DNA of 64,000 bases from Anaeramoeba flamelloides (taxonomy: Eukaryota > Metamonada > Anaeramoebidae), in assembly GCA_027625915.1 (NCBI GenBank), contig JANTQA010000015.1:9143001-9207000 (forward strand). Direction: 5' to 3'. Both the position numbers and the translations under genes were made by a program. Each line of letters opens with the position of its first letter. Position 1 is the first letter of the stretch. The notes beneath the pieces are model-generated. The model ran no database searches and was not told the DNA's origin. It was given only the letters and a program-made list of their open reading frames with translations. Positions 24,562 to 34,688 of the stretch are shown one piece after another.

Positions 24562-27500
24562 GTACATAATCACACACATAAATACATGAAATGTCTGTCA
24601 CTTCAAACAAGAATGGTGTATTTTTTAAAAAAATTTAATTTTAATGTATTTTTAAAATAATAACATATATGCTGTTAAACAAATTAAATAATAAATACAA
24701 GTACACAAATACAAAATTTTTTAAAAATAATAACTAAGGAATTAATACTGAAAAATAACTGTAAATTCAAATTCAAAAATTTTATTTTAAAAAATTAAGT
24801 TTAAAATGCTTCTAATTGCAGTGCTGTGTTTATTCACTTTTTGAATAAGAAGTTATGAATTTAGCCACTTCAAAATTCTTTCATTTGCAGATAAAGTGCT
24901 TTAACACTTACCTTATTCCTTAACAATAAATCCAATAAAATTCAAAAATTTTGAAACAGTTAAAGTAATTAAAATAATCATAATAATACAATTTCTTTCA
25001 AATTGGAAAAAATTTTGATTTTTGAAATATTTTTATCATTTTTTCATATTTTTAGTTTTGTTTTCATTTTTCCAATTCCAATAATAAACTTTGTTTCTGT
25101 CAAAGGGTTATCCAAAAAAAAATATTTTTAAATCCAAATATCAATTATTTTTTATAAATGACCTTAAAAGAATAAATAAAAAATAAAAAAAAAAGTAGAA
25201 TAATACACATTAGAGAATAGCTGAGATATGTGTATGGGATATCTAATCAATCAGTAGATTTCCTTAAAAATAGAAAAACCTAAAATTCTTAGGGAGATCA
25301 TTGAAAAAAAAAAATAATGCTTATTTTGCTTTTCAATTCAAGATCAAAAAAATTTCAATATAAATCAATCGGATCATTTCTTTACAATCATTTTCACTGT
25401 TTTAATAACATATAAAATAACAAATTTTTACTGAGTGATTATAGATCTTGAAATAAAAAAAATATTTTGCATAATAAACAATTATGTGTAAAAATGAAAA
25501 ATTGAAAAAAAGCAAAAAAAGAAAAAATGATTACAATTTTCAAATTCCTAAAATCAAAATTTGTTTCTTCTAATATCATCCAAACCCTTTAGACACAGGT
25601 AATTCGTCTTATTACAACCATGCCCCCTGGCAGGAAAATAGTTTAGTTTGCCGAAGATTAATTTTTTTTTTTTTAAATGATTGGTATTCGGTTAAAGTTG
25701 GGTTCTTTTAAATAGAAAAACAAAAATAAAATTAGTTAGTAGTGTCTAACCATTTGATCGATCAATAATTGTTAATAGATTTTCACAAATTTAACAATAT
25801 AATTTTTCTTGTGTTCACTATAAAAATATTTGATTACACTCAGTAGTTTTTTTTTTTTTTTTGATTTGCTTGATAGTTATTTTTTTTATGGTCTGTGGGG
25901 ATTGTAAATTAGAAATAATTGTGAACATTTCAATTAGTGAATGGATCTAAACCCCAATTCAAAATTTTTAAAACACCAAAATATCATAATTTTTGAAAAA
26001 AAAACCTTATTTAATCAATTCTCAAACAAATACCAAATCAGAATCATTCAATAATTGTAATGTTAACAATTTTTTATAAATTACAATACTCACAAAGCAA
26101 ACAATAAATAATTATCAATACTAATAAATTATCGGTGTGTTAAAAATTTTGGAGAGAGCAAAACAAAAAAATAAATTGATAAATTTGTTTAAATTCTATT
26201 AGGAATATTGATCGATCAAATGGTTAGATACTACCAACCAATTTTATTTGAGTTCTTCTATTTGGAACAACTCTCAACTTTAACCTAATATCAATGGTTT
26301 GAAAAAAATTTTAACCAAAACAAGTAACATAATTTAAAAAATGAAATGAAAAAATAAAAACTAAAAGATGAAAAAATGATTTTCATATTTTACAAAAATC
26401 AAAATTATTTCCAATTTGAATGAAAATGAATTATTGTGATTGTTTTGAACATTTTAACTGTGTGGAAAAGTTTGAATTTTAGTTTAATTTAGTGTTTCCA
26501 ATATAATTTTAGAAGTTATTAAATAAGATTTTTTGAAAAAAATGGAATTTTACTGGGTCAAAAAAATTGAATTGGAGTTTATATTTTATTTACTAATGTT
26601 TAAATTATCAGGAAAGTAAAAAAACTAAATAAAAAATAATAAACTCTCATTAAAGAATTTAAATACTATTTTTAAAACTCAAAATTGATATGAATCAAAA
26701 AAAAAAAAAAAAAAAAAAAGACTCAAATTGTACGACCTGTGAATTTTCATTAAAAAACACTTAAAAAAAATAAAACCATCGAATAAATCATTTACAAAAT
26801 AATTAAAATAAATATAAATATTGAAAAATAAAAAAAAGAAAAAGAAAATAAATCAATGTGCCAAATATATTTATCCAAATGATTAGTTAGTATATATTTG
26901 ATAATTACACTAAACAACATTAATGTAATGATTTGACTATAAATGTATTTTAAATCATTTAATTTCAATAAAGGCGGTCAAACAAAATTGTATTTAAAGG
27001 AGTATTATGAGTATAAAAGGAAAAAATCCGGATTTTGAAAATCATTTATTTAAAAAGTCTTTTATCAAGTATGAAAAAACAGTAATCTATGTTACGAAGC
27101 AACTAGTTCAAATATTCAGAGAATTAAAAAGGGATATTATTAATGGGAAACAATTCACCATTGCAAGATTTACGAATGGAAGAATTTTTCAAACACAATA
27201 AAACGCAAGTTGTAATTTTTTCAAAATGAAATGAAAAGAAAAGAAAATTTTATTTCATAAATGAATTGAGTGACACGAATTTATTTATTAACTATAGGCC
27301 TTGCAATAAAAAAAAAAATTCCAAAACAATTACATAACAAAAATAAATCGAAAAAAATAAAAGAACAAAAGTGTGGAAAAATAATATTTTTTATTGTCTG
27401 ACCCAAATCTAATTTTCTTGGAATTCGAGGTGTTTATTATTCCATTCCAAGTAACTTTTTTTTTGTCATAGAGATCTTTCAAGGGAATTTCAATCATTTC

Positions 27501-27943
27501 TTTGTATTTATTTTTTTTGCTAATTTTTTTGGAAAAAAATTGGAATAGAACTTTCCAAAAAAGTGAAAATAAAAAAAATGTAAAAATCCGGTGTTTTTGT
27601 TTTTATACCTACACAGGTGCTTTAAGTAAAAATATTTTATTATCTAATCGTTCCTTTCTTGAAGTTTTGTTGACATTATTTAATTGTATTTTAATTACAG
27701 AATTTTCAAAACACAGCAATTTTGAACCAAAACAAACATCACTAACAACTAATTATTTCACTAATCTTCTAATTATATATAATCATTTCTTTTTTATCAA
27801 TAATTTTTTTGATAACAACATATAGGTATACGCTCAAAACAGAATATATTGCGCCACTTTTCTTTTTTGAAACCATATTGTTTACACCAATTTATATTCT
27901 TTATGTTTTGATTGTTGAATCAACAAATCTCATCCCTTCATAA
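17765..27943 (+). CDS. PIN-like / auxin efflux carrier family (mem_trans) membrane transporter, three exons
   Basis: Multi-pass transporter of the membrane transport protein family (PIN/PILS-like, BASS-related fold) found in plants, fungi and protists. The substrate cannot be inferred. Exons are 17765-18104, 23737-24490 and 27826-27943 (403 aa). An ATG at 17699, just after an in-frame TAG, would add 22 hydrophobic residues; 17765 is preferred because it places the first membrane segment as in the family. The N-terminal half has hydrophobic helices (about 10-110) and a WSNNIVYG motif joined exactly in frame to LPIFQALFGDSG by splicing. A hydrophilic acidic loop follows (about 160-245), then a C-terminal helix bundle with FKNPLVIGSFLG and PLSLITVGMF. 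Exon 3 supplies the last helix (IAPLFFFETILF), consistent with the family C-terminus. Introns are 5632 and 3335 bp, with donors GTATGA and GTATGG. Identity and exons 1-2 are strong; exon 3 rests on phase and helix pattern. Confidence 0.85.
19719..20569. mobile_element. Fold-back element with ~240-255-bp inverted arms
   Basis: The left arm is 19719-19957 and the right arm about 20314-20569, separated by about 356 bp of unique AT-rich DNA. Arms share long blocks such as TTCGTTTCATTTCGAGCC, TTCGAATTGCTTTGGAAGG and TTTGTTTTGGTTTTTTAAAT. The ends read TATTGTGAAAAAAA on the left and the inverse on the right. The pentamer ATAAC flanks both sides (19714-19718 and about 20570-20574), a possible target duplication. 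No ORF. Confidence 0.8.
20610..20705. mobile_element. Family C MITE right-end fragment
   Basis: Ends AAATTCAAATACCAGCA, matching the family C terminus, preceded by the A-rich internal arm. The left end is not identified within 200 bp. Confidence 0.4.
21015..21500 (+). repeat. Dispersed repeat family E, copy 2
   Basis: Shares with 50375-50900: GGAATAAAAATCATTATAAG, AAATGAACTGA, GTCGGTATCTTTTACTGGGA, CAAGATTTGGGAAACTTG, an A-rich tract, then CTTTATAGATG and TCTATAAAGTTCT. Non-coding. The A-rich tract is internal, so the element does not end there. Confidence 0.7.
22790..23345 (-). repeat. Dispersed repeat family D, reversed copy
   Basis: Reverse-complement landmarks of family D: TTGATCAACACCGTTAGATA, AACTCAACTTTATCCTAATA, TCAATGGTTGAAAAAACTTT, and an A-rich AAAATGAAAACAAAAAAAA stretch, then a TTGAATGAAGAAATG-like end. 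Confidence 0.65.
24925..25960 (+). repeat. Family D repeat interrupted by element B
   Basis: The left part (24925-25082) carries TCAAATTGGAAAAAATTTTG and TTTTTAGTTTTGTTTTCATT. The right part (about 25660-25960) carries AGTTAGTAGTGTCTAACCAT and TTGATCGATCAATAATTG. Element B sits between them. Confidence 0.6.
25083..25658. mobile_element. TIR element B, copy 1 (inserted in family D)
   Basis: Colinear with 48851-49556: ATAAACTTTGTTTCTGTCAA at the left, CTAATCAATCAGTAGATTTC and TAAAATTCTTAGGGAGATCA in the middle, and CAAACCCTTTAGACACAGGT then CAGGAAAATAGTTTA at the right. This copy lacks the family C insertion present in the other copy. Confidence 0.65.
25961..26470 (-). repeat. Family D repeat, reversed, head to head with the previous copy
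   Basis: Contains AAAATTTTGGAGAGAGCAAA, TTGATCGATCAAATGGTTAG, CAACTCTCAACTTTAACCTA, TCAATGGTTTGAAAAA and CAAAATTATTTCCAATTTGA. Close relative of the 10195-10760 copy in inverse orientation. Confidence 0.7.
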
Positions 27944-28699
27944 TTTCGATTTTTTTTTTTTTTTTTTCCAAATTTAAAATAATAAAATGATAAATGTTTA
28001 TTTTAATTTTACATTTAATAACTTTTCAATTAATTATTATTTATTTGAATCTCATTATATTTACAAATAATTTTTTAATAAAAAAAGTATAAGTATGGAA
28101 AATTTATTTTAAAATATCTTAAGTGAACTTAATTCCAATATAACCTTTCAAATCTCCAAAATCATTATTAGTCGTTTATTGTATCTTTATTAAAAAATCA
28201 ATTCGTTTGTTTGTAAAGACATTATATTAACTAAAGGATATTTAAAAAGTTACTGATCTCAATTTTGTTTGATTATTTATTAAGTGTGAATATTGGAGAT
28301 TATTTTTTCATAATAATTCTTTTTTTCAAAATAAATTTAATTTTGATATACTTTTCAAATAGAATGGAAAATTCAGAACAGTATTTTATCTTGTTTTAAA
28401 AAAGTGTTTGGATCTTTGTCATTTTGCCTGTTTTTTTATTGAAATTCGGTTTATATTGTTTTCTCGAATAAAAGTACAATTTGTACTTGATCATTTTTCG
28501 GAAATATTTTAAAAGATATATTCAAAAAGAAATATCATAAATTTTGGTTCAATTAGAATTAATATTCCACTTAATTTGATATTGTCAATTATGAATAGAT
28601 ACACTAACAAAGAGACTTTTTTATGAAAAATAAAAAAAATTCAACCACTTTTTTGGGGAATTATAAAAACTCAGAAAATAAACTGTATTCCAAAATTTT

Positions 28700-29170
28700 G
28701 GACACAGGTTAAGCAGTTGAAAGTGTAACAATTCTGCAATTTAAATTCAATATAGAAATAATTTTGATTTTTCAAACTATTTCATTTTTTGTATTTTTTG
28801 TTTTGTTTTCATTTCCTTTTTTGTAGTTAAGTAATTTTTTTCGTTAGATCTGAATTTTTTTTTCAATGTTTAATAGAAGGTTAATGTTGAGTTTATTAAA
28901 GAGAAAAATAACATACAATTGGTAGATAGTTCTTATCCTTTGATCGATCAACAGTTGCTGGTGAAATTTCAATAAATTAACCAATAAGTTTTTTGTTTAA
29001 CTCGTTTCATTATTTTGGATATACCAATTTTTATTTTTGAGTTTCATATTTTTTTCTTTTATTGGGATTAAAATGATTAATTATTAAAACATTAATACTT
29101 GTAACTTAAATGTTTTTTTATATTAAGTTTTGGTAAATACAATAAATTGGTTTTTTTTTTTTCCTATTTT
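28700..29170 (+). repeat. Dispersed repeat family D, diverged copy
   Basis: Landmarks in order: AATATAGAAATAATTTTGAT, TTTTTTGTTTTGTTTTCATT, GGTTAATGTTGAGTTTATTA, CAATTGGTAGATAGTTCTTA and CCTTTGATCGATCAACAG. Confidence 0.6.
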
Positions 29171-30704
29171 TGATTTTAGGTGTTTCCAAATTTTTGGACT
29201 GGGGTTTACTTGAAAATGGAAAATATTTAAATTTTTTTAAAAAGTCAAAAATCATTGAAAATAAACTTTTAATATTGTTTCTACTTATTTTTTAACAGTG
29301 CTAAGAATTGGTATTTCCATTAAATTTTTTATTTTTTTTTTTTTTTTTTTCAAGAACTGAAATTTCAAATTAATTTTAAATAAAAATAAACATAATTGGA
29401 GATTTTACTTTTATTTTTTTTTTTTTTAGAGCAAAATAATAAAAAAGATAAAGTCAAATTAGACCACAATATTTTGAAACTAAAAAAATTAAAAATAACG
29501 TTTGAATCATTAACGTATAATCTAAAAATCCACTATTGAGGAATTTTAATCCCAAAAATTCTTTAAGGTCGGATTTTTTTTTTTTTTTTTTTTGGGGGGG
29601 GGGGTGTCGAGAAATTTAAAACAGATTCTTTCAAAAACTATACATTTTTCAGATAAAAAATTTGGGTCAGGTACAGAGTGTTATTATATAAATTTTTTAT
29701 ATTATACTTATTAAAGTTCAATTGGTTTGAATACCGATTCACTATTAATACAATAACAATTACTAAAAGTATAGAGATTAACTTTTTTTTTTTTTTTTCA
29801 AGATTTTGGAACATTTGTGAGATTTTTTTCCTATCCTGATTAAATTAAATCGAAAAAACAGGTCTGTGCACTTTTTAAACAACAATCTTTATAATTTAGG
29901 ATGTGTTTGAAAAAATTCTAATACTTTCTATTTTAGAGTATTTTTGGCGTTTTTTCAGGGATTTCACTTTCTTGGAATTTAATAGAGGATTTGAAGATGG
30001 CTTTTTAAAGTAGCGAAAAAATTTCAAAAATAGCCATTATTTTTATCAAATGGCGCTATTCTCGATCAAATCGTGAAAATCAATAATTTCATGATAATAT
30101 GAAAAATCCAGATATTCTATAAAACCACGATAATTTTCTCAAAATCTTGATAAATACTAAGATATCATAATAAAAAATTTATCGCAATAAAATATTTGAT
30201 TACTTTTGGGTTATTTTCAACAATCTTTTTTAAAAGTAATATATTTTTTTTTAAACAAAAAATAGATAACCTTTTAAAAAAAGTAATTCTTTTAAAAAAT
30301 AACAAAAACAATACTTCGTTCAATTAAGGATCAGATCAAACTTTTTATTATCTTTTTTTTTTTTTTGATTTCTCGACAAACCAATCTATTCCTCAAGATC
30401 AATCGACATAATAATAATGGGGAAATAAATCGTTTACCAATCTATTAGGGTGTTATAAATTGTTATGAATATAAAGGCTTCTAAAACATCCAAACTTTCA
30501 TTTGTTCTTTAAAGAATGTGCTCTTAGGTTAAAACATTTAGAATATTTTCTGAAAGCTTAAAGGAGATGGATAACTTTACAAAATCTTTCACAATAACCA
30601 AGAAAATTTATCATTAATTATTAATATTTTTTGTATACTTTTTTTCTTTCTGTTATTTGTCTTCTCTTATCCTTGTATTGCCAAGAAAAGACAACTAGAA
30701 ATTA

Positions 30705-30865
30705 AGGTTTTTTTGAATAGATCGATCACAAATATGAAGTAAATTACTCTTTCTTCTTTTTGGCTATTTAACTTATGAAGGTAATAAATCCATTTTTATA
30801 AAACACGTTGTTTATATCTTGAAGTGTCTTTTTGAAATGGATTATTATTTGTTTGGTAATAAAAT
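30705..30865 (+). repeat. Unclassified repeat pair, copy 2
   Basis: Matches 13835-13990 through AAGGTTTTTTTGAATAGATC, TTTAACTTATGAAGG, TATATCTTGAAGTGTC and TTATTATTTGTTTGG. Confidence 0.5.
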
Positions 30866-31329
30866 TCAAAATAGATTTTACTTTAGAAAAAAAAAAAAAA
30901 AAAAAGGAAAAAGAAAAAAATTTAAAGGAAATTTACCAAAGTATAAAAAATTCATTTTTTTTTTAAAGTGGCTTTACAAAGCCAACCACCATATTGATTA
31001 GAAATATTTGATCTGATATAAAAATATTTCTGTTCAATAGTGGTGTGGATAAATAAAAAAAATCGCAAAATTTTTATTAATAAATCCACAACTCCTAGAC
31101 TTATATCTAAAACTGAAACAAAAATAGACTCGGTAAGAATAACTAACTATAAAAGAAGATTTAATATAATTCTAAAAATTGAATTTTTAATTTTTTCATC
31201 GAATAGTTAATAATCTTAATTTCAGAGAACAGAAATTAGAAAATATTAACTGTAATCAAAGAACTTAAGAGAATTAGTAATTAAACTTTATAAATACCGA
31301 ATTAAACAACAAGAAAACAGTATCAGTTG

Positions 31330-31432
31330 GAAGTGTCGTTAGGTTTTCCAGAATCCAAAAGAATAGAGTAAAATCGTTGATTTTCCCCAATTCCTTTGAA
31401 TCGAGGAAAACCTAGGCACTTGATGGTACTTT
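31330..31432. repeat. Modular hairpin repeat, locus 4 (single unit)
   Basis: A lone hairpin: GGTTTTCCAGAATCCAAAAG pairs with CAATTCCTTTGAATCGAGGA. The left junction is GTGTCGTTAGG and the right junction CCTAGGCACTTGATGGTAC. It shows that one hairpin with one short and one long end can exist alone. Confidence 0.7.
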
Positions 31433-31937
31433 ATTTATTCTTCAGTAATATTTATAAATAATCCCTATTCAAAATAATATTAATAAACAATTATGTAGTC
31501 AAGAACCACCAAGTACCTAGCTTTTTTTTAAAATTAAGAAGCTAGTCTCTTCTGGTAAATTCAAAAAAATATCTGAAAATTTTTAATTCATTTTACATTT
31601 TACAAATTTGTTTACGCAGGCTTCGAATTAGCCTATTATATACATTTAAATATGAAGAAACTTTAAAAAATTGACTTAACTTTTAAAATATTCTTTCTCT
31701 TGGGTTTTTTTCTTTATTGAGATTCAAAAATAGGAATTGAAATTAAAATTTAATATAATAAATTTGAATTTATCAGTATTATTTTTTTTTTTTGACGAAT
31801 TTCTAAATAAGGATTCATTGTCTAGAAATATTTTTAATATGAAAATAAACAGGGCTTTTCAAATCTGGGTAATTGTTAATATCTTTCTCTATCTTTATTA
31901 AATTATGGGTAAAAAAAAAATAATAGAGATTAGTTCC

Positions 31938-32691
31938 TTAAGGGATTAGCGTCACCATAGATTTCTTAATAATCAAAGTATGTTGTAATTGGGTGTAAAT
32001 GATATTAGTACACAGTGGCTCAAATAGCTCTAAAAAATCTATTATCAATATTATTGCTCAAGAAATTATTCCATTTTTTACTAATGATCACAATTAAAAA
32101 AGTTTCATTTTGGAAAATTTTTTTTTAATTCCTTTTTCAAATATAAAAATAAAAACCCAAAATACAGTTTTCTGGTATTGAAAAATTTAGATTTAGAACT
32201 TCCAAAAGTAACTATTTTTATAATTTTTTAATTTCAAAGATTAACACAATAATTATCAACATAAAAGTACAAAGACCGATTAGTTTGGTTTGCTTTTGAT
32301 AAAATTATTTCTATCATCAATATATTTCCATGATTTGAGAAATAATTTGTCAAAAAACTTTATTCGTTAATTATTTAATTTGTAAAAAAACGAATCTTTT
32401 AGTAACTAATCTATATTTCGCCACAAATTTACGAAAGATATTTTACATTTTTGTAGTCTGAATATTGATAATTTAACCTTTAAATTTTTGGAGAAATGCA
32501 GACTTTATTCTGAAATTGTTGGGTTTTTTACTAATAAAAAAATCATTTTTAATTGATGAGGATCAACAAATATTACTACTTGACTAATCAATTTTTTAGA
32601 GACATTTGAACCATGTATCACCAATGTGGTTAAACCCAATAACAACATTCTTTGATCATGGGCTTCTCCTTGGTAGATGCTAATCCCTTAA
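31938..32691 (+). mobile_element. TTAA-flanked non-autonomous transposon, copy 1
   Basis: About 754 bp, bounded by TTAA at 31938-31941 and 32688-32691. Terminal inverted repeats are GGGATTAGCGTCACCA on the left and GGGATTAGCATCTACCA (read inward) on the right. It is colinear, in opposite orientation, with 53181-53944. TTAA target duplication is characteristic of piggyBac-type transposition. No ORF, so non-autonomous. Confidence 0.85.
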
Positions 32692-32699
32692 GGAAAAAA

Positions 32700-32885
32700 A
32701 AGCTTATGGCGGTTTTTTTTACTTTTTGTTTTTTTATTCGGACGTGTTCTAGGTTTTTTTTACTTTTTGAAATAAACAGAAAATTTTAATAAATTTTCGG
32801 TTTATTACAATAATTAAAAAAAACCTAACGAAAATCTACTGATTTTCTATTAAAAAAAATAGTGAAAAATACCTAACAGCAAATC
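32700..32885. repeat. Modular hairpin repeat, locus 5
   Basis: GTGTTCTAGGTTTTTTTTAC opens the AAATAAACAGAAAATTTTAA hairpin, which closes with AAAAAAACCTAACGAAAATC. A partial outer arm follows. It is squeezed between two TTAA-flanked elements. Confidence 0.65.
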
Positions 32886-32908
32886 AATGGAATTTTATTA
32901 CTCCTCCC

Positions 32909-33432
32909 TTAAGGACTATGTTTTTAGGTGAAAACAGTGAAATAATGTCGAAAATCACCCTTGGATAAGTTATGTAATCCAAGTAATATTTGTCCAACGA
33001 GAATTTCTTTTCGAAAAAATCTGAAATGTTCACAATTTTAACAATTTTCACAATTTTTACTTGTTAGATCCTGCAAAATTTTGCTTTTAATATTTTAGAA
33101 TTTCCATTTCAACTTTCGGAACTCACACTATTTTCAAGTGCTGTTCTACATCTTTTTTAAATTTACTTTTACAAGTTTGAAAGGTTCCAAAATTTGAAAT
33201 GCACTTGAAAATCCCCAAAAGCCATTTTTTGTAATTATTTTTTTTTGTTATTTTCAATTTTCCTTTTCATTGAATAACAAAGAAAAATAGTCTTTGTAAA
33301 AAGGCAAAGATGACAAAAAATGTTTTTTTTTTTTTTTTGTCCAATTTCTTCCGTGTGAAAATTTTTTTGAGAAGCGAAAGTGAAATAACACAATTAATCA
33401 AATCCACCCAAGGGTGGGAACGTAGTCCTTAA
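32909..33432. mobile_element. Second TTAA-flanked element family
   Basis: TTAA at 32909-32912 and 33429-33432. The ends read inward are GGACTATGTTTTTAGGTG and GGACTACGTTCCCACCC, so the inverted match is short (about 10 bp). A related right end occurs at 45237-45240. No ORF. Weaker case than the first TTAA family. Confidence 0.6.
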
Positions 33433-34615
33433 ATTTAAATAAAAAAAAAAATAGAAAAAAACTTTTTACCACTAAATTTTTGCAAATTTTAGTTTCCAGA
33501 TATCGTTGAATAGAAATATCCAACAAAATGTTTCCAACATAAGCCCAAACCCAATTCTTGTTGAAATTAACACCTGAGTTTTTGTGAAAAACAATCTAAC
33601 CTAAACAAAAATCAAAGACGAAAATAAATCAAATATTTGGGTATTATGACATGGAGACACAGTTCAATTAGAGTCGAAAATATCTTTGAAAGAGTTGGTA
33701 ACTTCAATTTCATCGAAGAAAAAACAAAAAGAATCAACAAAAAACTATAAAATAAAGAGAAAAAGACTCCCTTTTGTAAGAATTGTTTTAATTTATGAAG
33801 ACAATAGAATAGTTGAAGTAATTCAATGGTCAAAAATTACAGACAATGCGATCTTCAAAAGTTAGAGTTATTTGTAAAAAGTTTTTGAAATGATCTTCAT
33901 TTTTATTACACTAGAATATTTTGATTATTTTTCCCTTTTTCATTTTCTTAATAAGATGTTGACGTTTGGTTGCTGAAAATTTTTTGTTCATTTTTCTTTA
34001 AAAAATACACAATAAAATGATTTCTTGATTCTAATTGGGGTATATTTAGTTCACCATTTCTTTATAACTTAAATGGGGTTGGATCAAAAAATTTAAAGAG
34101 TGTCTTGATCAATTGTCAACGTTTTCACTAAATTTCCAACAGACATTGTGAAAAAATTATAAATAACTTAAATCTGTTTTATACGAATACTCAGAAATCC
34201 ATAACAAGAGAATTTTTAGAAAAGGGGTGCTTTTTATAAAAAAAAAAGTCTATTGGGTTTGTTTATTAGTTGACAATCAAAAGGATCGAACAAAAAATTT
34301 CGAACAAAATAGAATCTATTGATATTAGGCAAAAAGTTGAAAGAGTCATACGAGATAACTTTTTTGTGGTTCAGAGGATTATTTTATAAGTGTTCTAATC
34401 ACTATTAATGTGGATATTTATAAGGCAAAATTATTTATTGAAATGTTATTTATTTTTGAAATTTTCTTTTTACAATTTTTTGATTTTTTTTACTAGTCTT
34501 TCATAAAAAAATTAAAAAAACTTCTCATTTTGGACTTCTTTCAAGTAAGGCTGAGAGTTTAAGTGTAGTACTATTATAATTGATTAAAAAAAATGCCTCA
34601 CAGGCAAAAAAAAAA

Positions 34616-34688
34616 CTCTCCCGGGTGGGCTCGAACCACCGACCTCCAGATTAACAGTCTGTTGCGCTGCCAACTGCGCCACGGAAGA
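34616..34688 (-). tRNA. tRNA-Asn (anticodon GUU)
   Basis: 73-nt cloverleaf on the minus strand. Acceptor stem TCTTCCG/CGGGAGA, D-arm GCGC...GCGC, anticodon loop CTGTTAA (GUU, Asn), T-arm GGTGG TTCGAGC CCACC, and discriminator G as usual for tRNA-Asn. A run of T follows at once, a Pol III terminator. No intron. One A.G mismatch closes the anticodon stem at the 27-43 position, and one U.G pair sits in the acceptor stem. Internal A- and B-box promoters are intact (TGGCGCAGTTGG, GGTTCGAGCCC). Confidence 0.96.

Larger units (their letters stand above)
24491..27825 (+). other. 3.3-kb intron of the transporter gene
   Basis: Donor GTATGG at 24491, acceptor TATAG ending at 27825. Contains two family D copies head to head (24925-25960 and 25961-26470), the first interrupted by element B (25083-25658). 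A 64-codon open frame at 27007-27201 has no recognisable similarity and no flanking splice evidence. Confidence 0.75.
27944..34615. other. Intergenic region from the transporter gene to the tRNA
   Basis: No protein gene supported. Contains a family D copy (28700-29170), an unclassified repeat (30705-30865), hairpin-module loci 4 and 5 (31330-31432, 32700-32885), a TTAA-flanked element (31938-32691) and a second TTAA-flanked element (32909-33432). Open frames at 30819 and 33612 are low-complexity. Confidence 0.55.

Noticed and set aside
27007-27201. 64-codon open frame in the second transporter intron
   Set aside because: No recognisable motif; it lies inside an intron defined by phase and protein continuity, and no splice sites link it to neighbours.
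31938-32691. LTR or viral origin for the larger repeats
   Set aside because: Ends are inverted, not direct; interiors lack polymerase, integrase or capsid-like frames.
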